Source of the DNA: Bacillus paralicheniformis
GTDB lineage: Bacteria > Bacillota > Bacilli > Bacillales > Bacillaceae
Assembly (NCBI RefSeq): GCF_001042485.2
Contig: NZ_LBMN02000012.1
Coordinates: 62,001-126,000 of the forward strand
DNA: 64,000 bases
Direction of reading: 5' to 3'
In this document: piece by piece, positions 41,571-50,263 of the stretch
How positions within the stretch are numbered: position 1 is the stretch's first letter
Layout: each line of letters opens with the position of its first letter
Position numbers and translations under genes: made by a program
The notes under the pieces: generated by a model
The model's input: the letters and a program-made list of their open reading frames with translations, nothing else
Told to the model about the DNA's origin: nothing
Database searches by the model: none

Positions 41571-42293
41571 TTGGCTATGAAAACAGGAGTCATTCAGGAG
41601 AAGAAGCTTTTTTCGGAAGAGCTCGGCGAGGAAATGGAGCTTCTCGTCTATTTGCCGTCATCCTTCTCGCCGCTTTACAAATATCATGTGATCATCGCAC
41701 AGGATGGACATGACTATTTCCGCCTCGGGCGCATCAGCAGACAGGTGGAAGAACTGCTGGCGAACGGCGAAATCGAAAGAAGCATCATCATCGGCATTCC
41801 GTACAAAAACGTACAGGAAAGAAGGCTTACATACCATCCGGAAGGGTCAAAATTCGAAGCGTATAAACGTTTTTTGGCAAATGAACTCGTCCCTTTCGCC
41901 GACAGTGAGTACCCGACATACCAAGTCGGATCAGGCAGGACGCTGATCGGAGACTCGCTCGGAGGAACGGTTTCCCTCATGACGGCGCTTGACTATCCGA
42001 ATATGTTCGGAAACGTCATTATGCAGTCACCTTATGTCGACCGCCATGTTCTCGATAAAGTGAAACAGTCCGATTCCCTGCAGCTTATTTCAATTTGCCA
42101 CCAAATCGGAGAGAAAGAAACCGCCGTCAAAACGACTGATGATCAAATTTTGGATTTCACCGGTCCAAATGAGCAATTAAAAGAATTGCTTGAAGAAAAG
42201 CAGACAAACTACGATTTCAAAGCTTTCGACGGGGATCACAAGTGGACATACTGGCAGCCGCTCATCACCCCCGCTTTAAAAAAAATGCTGTAG
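41571..42293 (+). CDS. yjcH: YjcH, alpha/beta-hydrolase (esterase D-like)
   Basis: 240 residues from a TTG start eight bases after GGAGG. It is an esterase of the putative esterase (D-like/Fes-like) family: the nucleophile elbow is TLIGDSLGGTVSLMTALDYP, with YHVIIAQDGHDYFRLGR early as oxyanion region and FDGDHKWTYWQPLI at the end giving the catalytic His. The substrate is unknown. First gene of yjcH-yjcG-yjcF, the same neighbours as in B. subtilis. Confidence 0.85.
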   Translation: MAMKTGVIQEKKLFSEELGEEMELLVYLPSSFSPLYKYHVIIAQDGHDYFRLGRISRQVEELLANGEIERSIIIGIPYKNVQERRLTYHPEGSKFEAYKRFLANELVPFADSEYPTYQVGSGRTLIGDSLGGTVSLMTALDYPNMFGNVIMQSPYVDRHVLDKVKQSDSLQLISICHQIGEKETAVKTTDDQILDFTGPNEQLKELLEEKQTNYDFKAFDGDHKWTYWQPLITPALKKML

Positions 42294-42357
42294 CTCTCTG
42301 TATATCGGCCCATCTTTGATATACTAAACCATATCAATTGTTTAAGGAGGGAACAAA

Positions 42358-42867
42358 ATGAAATACGGTATTGTGCTATTTCCATCAAAAAAACTTCAGG
42401 ACATTGCAAATTCCTACCGAAAACGCTATGACCCGAATTACGCTTTAATTCCGCCCCACCTTACATTAAGAACACCTTTTGAAGTGTCCGAAGACGAGAT
42501 CGCGAGCGTCGTAGGACACCTGAGGGAACTTTCAAAAGAGCTGAAACCGGTCACGCTGAAGATTACAAAATTCAGTTCCTTTGCCCCTGTCAATAATGTC
42601 ATCTACATGAAAGCCGAACCGACAGAAGAATTGACGCAGCTTCATGAAAAAATGTACAGCGGCGTTTTGGAAGACAAACCCGAATATGCGTTTGTTCCCC
42701 ATGTCACAGTCGCACAAAAGCTGTCAGATGATGAGCATTCCGACGTCCTCGGCACGCTGAAAATGAGAGACGCGTCCCACGAAGAAGTCATCGACCGCTT
42801 TCACCTGCTTTACCAATTGGACAACGGATCTTGGACCGTCTATGAAACTTTTATTTTAGGAGCGTGA
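42358..42867 (+). CDS. yjcG: YjcG, 2H phosphoesterase (RNA ligase-like)
   Basis: 169 residues. Two HxT motifs of the 2H phosphoesterase superfamily are visible, [10 protein letters not shown] (about 34-43) and [10 protein letters not shown] (about 114-123). Such enzymes act on 2',3'-cyclic phosphates of RNA or nucleotides; the YjcG structure is known but its substrate is not, as far as I recall. AAGGAGGGAACAAA precedes the ATG. Confidence 0.9.
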   Translation: MKYGIVLFPSKKLQDIANSYRKRYDPNYALIPPHLTLRTPFEVSEDEIASVVGHLRELSKELKPVTLKITKFSSFAPVNNVIYMKAEPTEELTQLHEKMYSGVLEDKPEYAFVPHVTVAQKLSDDEHSDVLGTLKMRDASHEEVIDRFHLLYQLDNGSWTVYETFILGA

Positions 42868-42876
42868 AGAAAGCCA

Positions 42877-43296
42877 GTGGAAGCCGTCATTGTGAAGAAT
42901 CAACAACAGCTTGAAGACGCCTTCTTTGTTAGAAAGGAAGTCTTTATCAAGGAGCAGCACGTATCACCGGAAGAAGAAATGGATCATCTCGATCAGGAAT
43001 CTTCACATCTCGTCATCTATGACGGAAAAGAGCCGATCGGCGCTGGCCGGCTACGGCTTGTCGACGGCTATGGCAAACTTGAACGAATCTGTGTACTGAA
43101 AAGCCACCGCTCCCTCGGCATCGGCAACCTGATCATTCAGGCGCTTGAAGAGGAAGCCGCCAAGCAAGGCGCGGTTCAATTCATGCTGAACGCGCAGACA
43201 CAGGCTGTTCCCTTTTACGAAAAACACGGCTATAAAGTCGTGTCTGAAGAATTTTTAGATGCGAATATCCCCCATGTCAAAATGGTCAAAAAGTAA
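42877..43296 (+). CDS. yjcF: YjcF, GNAT-family acetyltransferase
   Basis: 139 residues from a GTG start nine bases after yjcG. The AGGAG within the yjcG end is 14 bases away, so initiation may rely on coupling. GNAT motif A is ICVLKSHRSLGIGNLIIQAL (R/Q-x-x-G-x-G/A-type loop), with VFIKEQHVSPEEEMDHLDQE upstream and VPFYEKHGYKVVSEEFLD at the C-terminus. It uses acetyl-CoA; the acceptor is unknown. Confidence 0.85.
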   Translation: MEAVIVKNQQQLEDAFFVRKEVFIKEQHVSPEEEMDHLDQESSHLVIYDGKEPIGAGRLRLVDGYGKLERICVLKSHRSLGIGNLIIQALEEEAAKQGAVQFMLNAQTQAVPFYEKHGYKVVSEEFLDANIPHVKMVKK

Positions 43297-43326
43297 CCGT
43301 TCCGCTTTTTAAGCGGAACGGTTTTT
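43295..43326 (+). terminator. terminator of the yjcHGF group
   Basis: AACCGTTCCGCTT/AAGCGGAACGGTT stem with T loop and T-run. Confidence 0.9.
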
Positions 43327-43461
43327 CTTTTCCTCAGAAAACATTTCATAGTTTGTTCATCTTTTGTTTATCGTTTATTCAACATTGTCTATTAAAGTTG
43401 TTTCTAAGCTTTTACGAAGCCCTACACAAAATAGACGGGAGGTAAACAGCCGAATGCCGTT

Positions 43462-43857
43462 ATGAACAAAAAAAACATCACCACACTCGCCCGTTTCGGG
43501 ATAGTCGGAGCCGGAAACACACTCGTTGATTTCGCCGTGTTTTTCATCCTTACGTCCCTCCGCGTACCCTATCTGGCCGCACAGCTGTTTTCCTATTCGG
43601 CAGGCGTAGCAAACAGCTATATCTGGAATCGGACATGGACGTTTCAAGTAAAGGAAAAAGCACATGGCGCGGAAATCGTCCGGTTTATCATAATCAATCT
43701 TGCAGCAGCGGGCGCTACATTTGTCCTTCTGTATATTTTTCAAAAAGCCGGCCTTTCCCTTTTTGTCAGCAAAATGTCCGCAACAGTCGCAGGAATGGCG
43801 ATCAACTTTATCGGAAACAGGCTTTGGGTGTTTCAAAAACCCGGAACAGATTCATAA
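43462..43857 (+). CDS. yngA: YngA, GtrA-family flippase-like membrane protein
   Basis: 131 residues with four membrane helices in the GtrA pattern: RFGIVGAGNTLVDFAVFFIL, YSAGVANSYIWNRTWTFQVK, FIIINLAAAGATFVLLYIF, and ATVAGMAINFIGNRLWVF. GtrA proteins move lipid-linked glucose across the membrane for polymer glycosylation. The nearest strong ribosome binding site (GGGAGG) is about 18 bases upstream, unusually far, and no other in-frame start is seen. It begins the yngA-yngB-galE-yngC cluster. Confidence 0.82.
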   Translation: MNKKNITTLARFGIVGAGNTLVDFAVFFILTSLRVPYLAAQLFSYSAGVANSYIWNRTWTFQVKEKAHGAEIVRFIIINLAAAGATFVLLYIFQKAGLSLFVSKMSATVAGMAINFIGNRLWVFQKPGTDS

Positions 43858-43879
43858 AAAAGACCAGGAGTGAATAACC

Positions 43880-44770
43880 ATGAAAGTAAAAAAAGCAGTC
43901 ATCCCAGCAGCCGGTTTGGGTACAAGGTTTTTGCCGGCAACAAAAGCGCAGCCGAAAGAAATGCTGCCGATTGTCGATAAACCGGCTATACAATATATCG
44001 TGGAAGAAGCTGTTCAATCAGGAATAGAAGACATCCTTATCATTACAGGAAGAAATAAGCGTTCGATTGAAGACCATTTTGACCGCTCTGTTGAACTGGA
44101 GCAAAACCTGTTCGCCAAAGGAAAAAATGATGTGTTAAAAGAGATACGCGACATCGCCGATATGGCGAATATTCATTATATCCGGCAAAAGGAGCCCCTC
44201 GGTCTCGGACATGCGGTGTTATCGGCCAAGCATTTCATCGGTGATGAGCCGTTTGCCGTCCTTCTCGGCGACGACATCATGGTGTCAGAAACGCCGGCGC
44301 TTCGGCAGCTGCTCGAAGTATTTGAAGAATATCAGACAGAAGTAATCGGCGTTCAGCCAGTCGATCCGGCGGACGTGAGCAAATACGGCATTATTCAGAC
44401 GTCCGCGCAAAAGAACAAAGTATATCAAATTGACGATCTTGTGGAAAAGCCGTCTGTCAAAGAAGCCCCTTCAAATATCGCGGTTATGGGCCGCTATGTG
44501 CTGAGGCCTTCGATTTTCCCTGTGCTCGAACAAACGAAGCGCGGTGCGGGAAATGAAATTCAGCTGACTGACGCACTAAGGGAAATCTGCCGGGAACAAA
44601 GCATGTATGCGCGCAAATTGGAAGGAAGCCGCTTTGATATCGGCGACAAGCTGGGCAGTTTTAAAGCGAGTACGGAAATCGCTCTTATGCGGGACGAGAT
44701 GCGGCCAAAACTGCTCGCCTACCTGGAAAGCGTCCTAAAAAAAGAAGCGCAGAAAGGAGCATGGCAATGA
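43880..44770 (+). CDS. yngB: YngB, UTP-glucose-1-phosphate uridylyltransferase
   Basis: 296 residues, GalU/GtaB family. The signature GLGTRFLPATKAQPKEMLPI (about 12-31) binds UTP; VDKPAIQYIVEEAVQSGI and GLGHAVLSAKHFIGDEPFAV follow. It makes UDP-glucose. The C-terminal TGA overlaps the galE ATG (ATGA), so the two are coupled. With YngA and GalE it would supply UDP-sugars for envelope or teichoic acid glycosylation, as suggested for B. subtilis YngB. Confidence 0.88.
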   Translation: MKVKKAVIPAAGLGTRFLPATKAQPKEMLPIVDKPAIQYIVEEAVQSGIEDILIITGRNKRSIEDHFDRSVELEQNLFAKGKNDVLKEIRDIADMANIHYIRQKEPLGLGHAVLSAKHFIGDEPFAVLLGDDIMVSETPALRQLLEVFEEYQTEVIGVQPVDPADVSKYGIIQTSAQKNKVYQIDDLVEKPSVKEAPSNIAVMGRYVLRPSIFPVLEQTKRGAGNEIQLTDALREICREQSMYARKLEGSRFDIGDKLGSFKASTEIALMRDEMRPKLLAYLESVLKKEAQKGAWQ

Positions 44771-45753
44771 CATCCGTACTCGTTACAGGAGGAGCCGGAT
44801 ACATCGGCAGCCACACCGTACTCGAATTAACAAAGCAAAACCGCTCCGTCGTCGTGCTTGACAATTTATCTACCGGACACAGGGAAGCCGTCAGCGGGAT
44901 CAGCTTTTACGAAGGCGACATCGGTGATGCGGCACTTGTCAAAGCCATCATCAAACATCATGATGTCGATGCTGTCATCCATTTCGCCGCCAAAAGCCTT
45001 GTGTCCGAATCGATCGAAAAGCCTGAGCTCTACTTTAGGGAAAACACGCTCAAGTCTTGTGCATTCTTCGAAACGGTCATCAAGGAAGGCGTCAAAAACA
45101 TCGTCTTTTCGTCGACCGCCGCCGTATATGGCATCCCGGAGAACGTCCCGATCAAAGAGATAGCCCCCCTCTCCCCTGTCAATCCTTACGGGGAATCGAA
45201 GCTGATGATCGAAAAATACTTGCACTGGGTCGGGAAAACGCACGGTGTCAAATGGGCAGCCCTCCGCTACTTCAACGCGGCCGGCGCCGCTTTAAACGGA
45301 GCGATCGGCGAGGATCACGATCCTGAAAGCCATCTCATTCCCCTCGTCCTGCAGACGGCTTTGGGACAGCGAAAGCAGCTGTCCATTTTCGGAGATGATT
45401 ACCCGACGCCGGACGGAACATGCATCAGGGATTATATTCACGTCCTCGATCTGGCTTCCGCCCACCTGGCGGCTCTTGACAGGTTATATGAAGACAGACT
45501 GAAGCAAAATGTTTATAATGTAGGGACAGGAGCCGGACATTCCGTAAAAGAAATCATTGAAACCGCGGAAAACATGACAGAGCGAAGCATTGCAGCAAAA
45601 ACGGACGAGCGCAGAGCGGGGGATCCGCCAGTGCTTGTGGCGGACAGCCGGACACTGATGGAAGATACCGGATGGAAGCCGCAATACAGCGATTTACAAA
45701 CCATCATTCAAAGCGCGTGGCAATGGCACAGGGCGCATCCGGACGGTTTTTGA
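44767..45753 (+). CDS. galE: UDP-glucose 4-epimerase GalE
   Basis: 328 residues from the ATG at 44767, which overlaps the yngB stop and is seven bases after AAGGAG; an ATG at 44761 is too close to that site. A Rossmann NAD-binding GGAGYIGSHT opens the protein, and the SDR active site is SSTAAVYGIPENVPIKE with the catalytic YGESK (YxxxK). FNAAGAALNGAIGEDHDPES and GDDYPTPDGTCIRDYIHVLD are typical GalE motifs. It interconverts UDP-glucose and UDP-galactose. Confidence 0.93.
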   Translation: MTSVLVTGGAGYIGSHTVLELTKQNRSVVVLDNLSTGHREAVSGISFYEGDIGDAALVKAIIKHHDVDAVIHFAAKSLVSESIEKPELYFRENTLKSCAFFETVIKEGVKNIVFSSTAAVYGIPENVPIKEIAPLSPVNPYGESKLMIEKYLHWVGKTHGVKWAALRYFNAAGAALNGAIGEDHDPESHLIPLVLQTALGQRKQLSIFGDDYPTPDGTCIRDYIHVLDLASAHLAALDRLYEDRLKQNVYNVGTGAGHSVKEIIETAENMTERSIAAKTDERRAGDPPVLVADSRTLMEDTGWKPQYSDLQTIIQSAWQWHRAHPDGF

Positions 45754-45848
45754 GATTCGCTTGTTTCCCGCGCGGGCGGCAGGGAAACATCCCGGCGGCT
45801 GCTCCAACGTTCGGCTGATGAAATCAAAAGCAGGGAGAAAAAACGAAA

Positions 45849-46436
45849 ATGGGAAGCATAGTGAATGATATTTTAATGTGGCTGACCGATCTTGGCTATT
45901 TCGGCATTGCAATCGGTTTAATGATCGAAATCATCCCGAGTGAAATCGTACTGGCCTACGGCGGATACTTGGTGTCAAGCGGCTCTATTACGATGACAGG
46001 GGCCGTGATCGCCGGCGTCATCGGGGGAACGATTGCTCAATTGTTTTTATACTGGATCGGCTATTACGGCGGAAGGCCGTTTTTATACAAATACGGAAAG
46101 TACTTATTGATCCAAAAGCATCACATTCAAACGGCCGAAAAATGGTTTGAGAAATACGGCGGAGGCGTTGTCTTTTCCGCCCGCTTCATTCCCGTGGTCA
46201 GGCACGCCATCTCCATTCCGGCAGGAATTGCGAAAATGCCGATTTTAAAATTCACAGGTCTGACCGTGCTGGCCATCATACCGTGGTCGATATTATTCGT
46301 CTACCTCGGCATACAGCTCGGCAGCCGGTGGGACCATGTTGAAAATGTGGCGAGAACGTACACGACTCCGATTATGATCGGAGCGGCCGCTATGATTATT
46401 CTGTATTTCGGACTCAAAAAACTGCGCAAAAAATAA
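45849..46436 (+). CDS. yngC: YngC, DedA-family membrane protein
   Basis: 195 residues. The DedA/VTT pattern is clear: FGIAIGLMIEIIPSEIVLAY (first half), GGVVFSARFIPVVRHAISIP followed by AGIAKMPILKFTGLTVLAII, and membrane helices at both ends. DedA proteins recycle lipid carriers or support proton-motive force. It is separated from galE by 95 bases containing a hairpin GTTTCCC/GGGAAAC (45769-45794) without T-run. Confidence 0.88.
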   Translation: MGSIVNDILMWLTDLGYFGIAIGLMIEIIPSEIVLAYGGYLVSSGSITMTGAVIAGVIGGTIAQLFLYWIGYYGGRPFLYKYGKYLLIQKHHIQTAEKWFEKYGGGVVFSARFIPVVRHAISIPAGIAKMPILKFTGLTVLAIIPWSILFVYLGIQLGSRWDHVENVARTYTTPIMIGAAAMIILYFGLKKLRKK

Positions 46437-46440
46437 CGAA

Positions 46441-46470
46441 AACCCCGGTATAAAAGCCGGGGTTTGTTTC
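46441..46470 (+). terminator. terminator after yngC
   Basis: AACCCCGG/CCGGGGTT with an eight-base loop, followed by TGTTTC. Confidence 0.8.
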
Positions 46471-46475
46471 ATCTT

Positions 46476-46733
46476 TCAAACGGACTCGTTAACGTAGCGT
46501 CCGCTTTCCGCCTTTTCCGCAACACGGCGGTTCAGCGTTTTTTTTCGCTTCTTTTCCAAGACCCGCCTAAAAGCCGCAGTCTGGTTTTCCTCTCTTTTTT
46601 CGACTTCGCGGTAGGCGCGCTCGCTTGGGATATTGGCGGTTTTTTGTATATGCGCATAGTTCGATTTTTGGCTGATGCTGCGATTGGCGTACTGTGTATA
46701 TTGATCATGATGGACAGGCGGCAAATATCCCAT
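46476..46733 (-). CDS. conserved-type hypothetical protein (MGYLPPV N-terminus)
   Basis: 85 residues with a very strong ribosome binding site (GAGGAGGAGATCGA). The N-terminus MGYLPPVHHDQYTQYANRSI is Pro/Tyr/His-rich and the rest charged helix (ERAYREVEKREENQTAAFRR, VLEKKRKKTLNRRVAEKAES). I recall similar short proteins in Bacillus but cannot name a family or function. It is transcribed divergently from yjcD. Confidence 0.6.
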   Translation of the reverse strand: MGYLPPVHHDQYTQYANRSISQKSNYAHIQKTANIPSERAYREVEKREENQTAAFRRVLEKKRKKTLNRRVAEKAESGRYVNESV

Positions 46734-46854
46734 TCGATCTCCTCCTCATCAGCTTTAATTCCCAAAAATCTACTGTTTTAAACGGTTTTCATTTGATATG
46801 ATAGACGTTGTCTCATAACACTAGACGATTACCCATTAATTGGAGGACCTCTTT

Positions 46855-49134
46855 TTGAAATGCGCCCGATTCAATAACCGAGACATTCATATACATACAT
46901 ATTCGAGAGAACACCTGCAATTCCTCTTTGATGAAGCAAGAAAAGACAGAATCACGTGTAAACATTGCGGCTTGCCTCTCAGACTGAAATTGTCGATTCA
47001 TGAAGAACCACATTTTTTCCACCGGGAAAACGGGGATTTTTCTCAATGTGAAGCAGCTTGCTTAAACGAGAAGACAGAGCAAACCAGACAGAACGACTAT
47101 ACAGAAAGCGGCGTGTTCCGTCTCCCGAAAGGCAAAGCGATCGGAGAGGAAAAGAAGACGGATGCGGACTTCTGGACGCCGCCTCGCGAAGCTTCCATCC
47201 ATTCTCCTTTCTCCCCAGCGGAAGAAACGGCCCCGGAACCGGTCTTTCCGAATGTGCCGCTGAATGAGAAACAGCTTGCCGCCGTGACGGCCCCCGAAGA
47301 ACCCCTTCTCGTTCTGGCCGGCGCGGGAAGCGGAAAAACACGGGTATTAACCGCGCGAGCGGCTTATATGATATCCCGGCTCGATATCCCGCCTTCCGCC
47401 ATTTTGCTCGTCACATTCACGACAAAAGCCGTGAAAGAAATGAAAGAGCGGATGGCCTCGCAATACGGATTGCCGATGCAGACTGTGAACCGCCTCGTGA
47501 CAGGCACCTTCCACAGCTTTTTCTACAAAATTCTTTATCACCATGATCCGGCAAGATGGAATGGCGAGCACCTGCTGAAATGGGAATGGCAAAAAGAACA
47601 ATACATCAAAATGGCCCTTGCCGAAGAAGGGCTTGATGAAAAAGATTTTCCGGTTGATCAGGCGATCCAGCAGATCGGCTACTGGAAGAACGCTTATCTT
47701 CCGGGCGAACAGATTCCGCTGGAAGACGAATGGGAAAAGCGGGTTCACCGGCTGTACCGTCAATATGAAGAACAAAAAGCTGCGCGGCGCCAATTTGATT
47801 TCGACGATATGGCATCTGCATGCTGGCAGCTGTTTCAAGAACAGCCAGACATTTTAAAACGATATCAGACGCGCTTTCACGCGATTTTGATCGACGAATT
47901 TCAGGACATTAACCCTGTTCAGTATGCCATCATCAAGCTGTTGGCGAGCCCGGAAAACAACCTGACCTGTGTCGGGGATGATGACCAGTCAATCTACGCG
48001 TTCAGAGGCAGCAGCCCTTCTTTTATACTCGATTTTGAAAAAGATTATCCGAAGGCGAAAACGGTCCGCCTCACGACGAATTACAGATCGAGCCATCCGA
48101 TTGTGGCAAGCGCTGATATGGTCGTGAGGAAAAATAAAAAGCGTTTTCCGAAAACATTAAGTGCCGCGAGAGATGACCGCCAAAAACCGCTTATATTTTA
48201 TCCTTATGATGAAGAGGAAGAAGCGATTATGATCGTCTCTGATATCCAAGAAAAAATTGAAATGGGCGCTAAGCCTGATGACTTCGCCATCCTATACCGG
48301 ACAAACAGCAGCGGGCGCGCAATCTTTGAACGTCTGCACCAGTCAGCTATTCCGTACACGGCTGAACAAGGCGTCCGGTCGTTTTACAGCAGGAGAATCG
48401 TCCGGCAGATCCTGGCTTATCTCTACTTAAGCCAAAATCAGGATGACGCGGAAGCCGTCAAACAGATTTTACCCGCCCTCTTTCTCAAGCAGTCCGCATT
48501 AAATACGCTTAAAGCGCTCTCGATTACCGAAGATTGCACGATGGTTCACGCGCTTGAAAAACTAACCGACATCAAACCGTTTCAGCTTGATAAAATAAAG
48601 AAAATCGTTCCTTTTTTCACAGGCTTAAAAACGATGAAACCAGTTGAAGCGATCTCTTTCGCAGAGGAAAAAATGGGATTTTCCGATTACTTAAAAAAGC
48701 GCGGTAACGAAGGAAACAAGCTCGAAAAAGGGTCTGACGATCTGCGGGATCTCAAAACAGCGGCAAAAAAATTCAAAACGATCCCCGAATTTCTTGAGCA
48801 TGTCGATCATATGAGAGCAGCGGAAAAGCAAAAAGCTGACGGATACGGTGTTCAGCTTTTAACAATCCACCGTGCGAAAGGGCTTGAATTCAAAACGGTC
48901 TATATCCTGGGGGTGCAGGACGGCTCGATTCCGCATGACTTTGCCCTTGAGACAGCGAGAAAAGGCGACGAAACCGCTCTTGAAGAAGAGCGGAGGCTGC
49001 TGTATGTCGCCATGACCCGGGCCGAGGATCGTCTGTATATCAGCGTCCCTTCCGTCAGAAGGGGCAGAACGGCATACCGCTCAAGGTTTTTGCAGCCTGT
49101 TTTACGCCCGAATCCCCAGGTCCAGCTGCAATAA
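46855..49134 (+). CDS. yjcD: YjcD, UvrD/PcrA-like superfamily 1 helicase
   Basis: 759 residues from a TTG start eight bases after GGAGG; the longer frame begins at a TTG that overlaps this site. The N-terminal 60 residues have a zinc-finger-like ITCKHCGLPLRLKLSIHEEP followed by HFFHRENGDFSQCE. Helicase motifs in order: LAGAGSGKTRVLTARAAYMI (I), LIDEFQDINPVQYAI (II), GDDDQSIYAFRG (III), RLTTNYRSSH (IV), LTIHRAKGLEFKTVYILG (V), EERRLLYVAMTRAEDRLYIS (VI). ATP-driven 3'-5' DNA unwinding is expected; the specific role of YjcD is unknown. Confidence 0.9.
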   Translation: MKCARFNNRDIHIHTYSREHLQFLFDEARKDRITCKHCGLPLRLKLSIHEEPHFFHRENGDFSQCEAACLNEKTEQTRQNDYTESGVFRLPKGKAIGEEKKTDADFWTPPREASIHSPFSPAEETAPEPVFPNVPLNEKQLAAVTAPEEPLLVLAGAGSGKTRVLTARAAYMISRLDIPPSAILLVTFTTKAVKEMKERMASQYGLPMQTVNRLVTGTFHSFFYKILYHHDPARWNGEHLLKWEWQKEQYIKMALAEEGLDEKDFPVDQAIQQIGYWKNAYLPGEQIPLEDEWEKRVHRLYRQYEEQKAARRQFDFDDMASACWQLFQEQPDILKRYQTRFHAILIDEFQDINPVQYAIIKLLASPENNLTCVGDDDQSIYAFRGSSPSFILDFEKDYPKAKTVRLTTNYRSSHPIVASADMVVRKNKKRFPKTLSAARDDRQKPLIFYPYDEEEEAIMIVSDIQEKIEMGAKPDDFAILYRTNSSGRAIFERLHQSAIPYTAEQGVRSFYSRRIVRQILAYLYLSQNQDDAEAVKQILPALFLKQSALNTLKALSITEDCTMVHALEKLTDIKPFQLDKIKKIVPFFTGLKTMKPVEAISFAEEKMGFSDYLKKRGNEGNKLEKGSDDLRDLKTAAKKFKTIPEFLEHVDHMRAAEKQKADGYGVQLLTIHRAKGLEFKTVYILGVQDGSIPHDFALETARKGDETALEEERRLLYVAMTRAEDRLYISVPSVRRGRTAYRSRFLQPVLRPNPQVQLQ

Positions 49135-49137
49135 AAG

Positions 49138-49180
49138 ACACCGTGCCCTCCTTTTATCGGAAGGCGCGGTGTTTATTTTT
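49138..49180. terminator. bidirectional terminator yjcD / spoVIF
   Basis: ACACCGTGCC/GGCGCGGTGT stem (with G:U) and a longer loop, T-run on the plus strand and A/T context on the minus. Confidence 0.75.
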
Positions 49181-49430
49181 TGCTGTTCATCATTTTCGCG
49201 ATCGTGTTGAAATCCATTTTTTCCTTGCCGCTTACAATGGATTCAACAATCTTATCTTCCATTTCCTTCGGAACCCGTTTGTTCGCCAATTTAGCGACAC
49301 GCTTAATCACACTGCGGACCGTATTTTCATCCTTGAAGTTGGCATTTTGCAGCGAATTCGCAAGCTGCATGACCTCATTCATGCTGACGCCCGTTTTCTT
49401 TTCGATGTTTTTGAAAAATTGATTGTCCAT
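49173..49430 (-). CDS. spoVIF: stage VI sporulation protein F (YjcC)
   Basis: 85 residues from the ATG at 49430 behind GGAGGCATAGGT; a longer frame has no better start. The sequence (MDNQFFKNIEKKTGVSMNEV, LQNANFKDENTVRSVIKRVA, KLANKRVPKEMEDKIVESIV) matches SpoVIF, a mother-cell protein needed for GerE-dependent coat assembly and spore resistance. Helical. It is next to yjcD and the yjcZ-yjcA genes, as in B. subtilis. Confidence 0.92.
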   Translation of the reverse strand: MDNQFFKNIEKKTGVSMNEVMQLANSLQNANFKDENTVRSVIKRVAKLANKRVPKEMEDKIVESIVSGKEKMDFNTIAKMMNSKK

Positions 49431-49505
49431 ACCTATGCCTCCTTTTTGGGAGTGATACGCTATCTTATGCATCTTTGAAAAGCCTTGTGCTTTTCCCGTT
49501 CAAAA

Positions 49506-49545
49506 AGAAGAGGGCCCGGCACACATGCCGCCGCCCTCTTCGCTT
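49506..49545 (-). terminator. terminator of the yjcZ gene
   Basis: GAAGAGGGC/GCCCTCTTC outer stem with an inner CGGCA/TGCCG stem; on the minus strand followed by TTCTTTTTG. Confidence 0.8.
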
Positions 49546-49556
49546 CAACTCAAAAA

Positions 49557-49688
49557 CTAATATTTAAAAGAAGCGCCGACAATAATGAGAAGAATAAACA
49601 AGACAACGATCAATACAAACGTTGAACCATAGCCGCCGCCATAGCCTCCGCTGTAGCCGCCGCCGTAGCCTCCGCCACAAAAGCCCAT
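49557..49688 (-). CDS. yjcZ: YjcZ-family Gly-rich sporulation membrane peptide
   Basis: 43 residues. The first half is Gly/Tyr repeats (MGFCGGGYGGGYSGGYGGGY), the second one membrane helix (TFVLIVVLFILLIIVGASFK) ending FKY. This Gly-rich head plus hydrophobic tail is the YjcZ family found in Bacillus spores. GGAGGTGCTTTAG precedes the ATG. It lies between spoVIF and yjcA. Gly/Tyr repeats suggest a structural role in the spore envelope. Confidence 0.82.
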   Translation of the reverse strand: MGFCGGGYGGGYSGGYGGGYGSTFVLIVVLFILLIIVGASFKY

Positions 49689-49767
49689 CTAAAGCACCTC
49701 CTTTTCTCCCTACACGATATGACAGTTGATAGGATTCGCTTGGATTGATGCATAGGGCTTCCGTGGA

Positions 49768-49977
49768 TTATTTATAGATGCCCGGCAGACTCACGTCCTC
49801 TCCCAGCCATTTTTCAGCATTCTCTGCAAACGCTTCGACCTGCCTGCCGAACTGTTCGGCAGAACGGTCAAATGTCTCCAGTTCCTTCTGCTGCTCAAAG
49901 ATCACCCGGTCATGGCCGGCTTGCGTTTGATCGTGCTTGCGGCATATTGATTCAACCAGCTGTTCAAATACATTCAT
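49768..49977 (-). CDS. 69-residue helical protein, unknown
   Basis: The protein (MNVFEQLVESICRKHDQTQA, VIFEQQKELETFDRSAEQFG, VEAFAENAEKWLGEDVSLPG) is a charged helix throughout. AAGGGGGAAAAGCG gives a good ribosome binding site. It is monocistronic in a cluster of small sporulation genes, but nothing in the sequence ties it to sporulation. Function unknown. Confidence 0.6.
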   Translation of the reverse strand: MNVFEQLVESICRKHDQTQAGHDRVIFEQQKELETFDRSAEQFGRQVEAFAENAEKWLGEDVSLPGIYK

Positions 49978-50025
49978 CGCTTTTCCCCCTTATGATGGTG
50001 TATGCATCAGAAGAAAAATTGGCAA

Positions 50026-50056
50026 CAAAAAAACCGGACTGTATCCGGCTTTTTTT
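50026..50056 (-). terminator. terminator of the small basic protein gene
   Basis: On the minus strand AGCCGGA/TCCGGTT with a short loop is followed by TTTTTTTG; the plus strand also carries T-run after the stem. Confidence 0.85.
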
Positions 50057-50060
50057 GATA

Positions 50061-50186
50061 TTAATAGGTTCTCTTCTTTTTGCCGCATCCGCAGCCTTTT
50101 TTCTTCACTTTTTTTGAGAAAGTGGACTGATGATTGCTGGAAGCGTTCGTTAATCGGCCTTGCTGCCTTCTTTTCACTTGTCTCAT
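50061..50186 (-). CDS. 41-residue Lys-rich protein with CGCG motif
   Basis: A short gene with GGAAGG upstream of the ATG. The product is strongly basic (MRQVKRRQQGRLTNASSNHQ, then STFSKKVKKKGCGCGKKKRT, ending Y) and ends in a Cys-Gly-Cys-Gly motif flanked by lysines. Such Lys/Cys-rich small proteins are typical of spore coat or crust components. A coat role is inferred only from composition and neighbourhood. It has its own terminator. Confidence 0.6.
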   Translation of the reverse strand: MRQVKRRQQGRLTNASSNHQSTFSKKVKKKGCGCGKKKRTY

Positions 50187-50263
50187 TGCATTCCTTCCTT
50201 TCTCATGCTTATACGCCATTATATGAGTCTTCTTTTCATAAGTTGCCAATGATAAATCCCCAT

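Noticed and set aside
47347..47838. long antisense frames opposite yjcD, cysJI, thiO and other GC-balanced genes
   Set aside because: They are shadows of strongly supported genes, with no start signals or recognisable domains.
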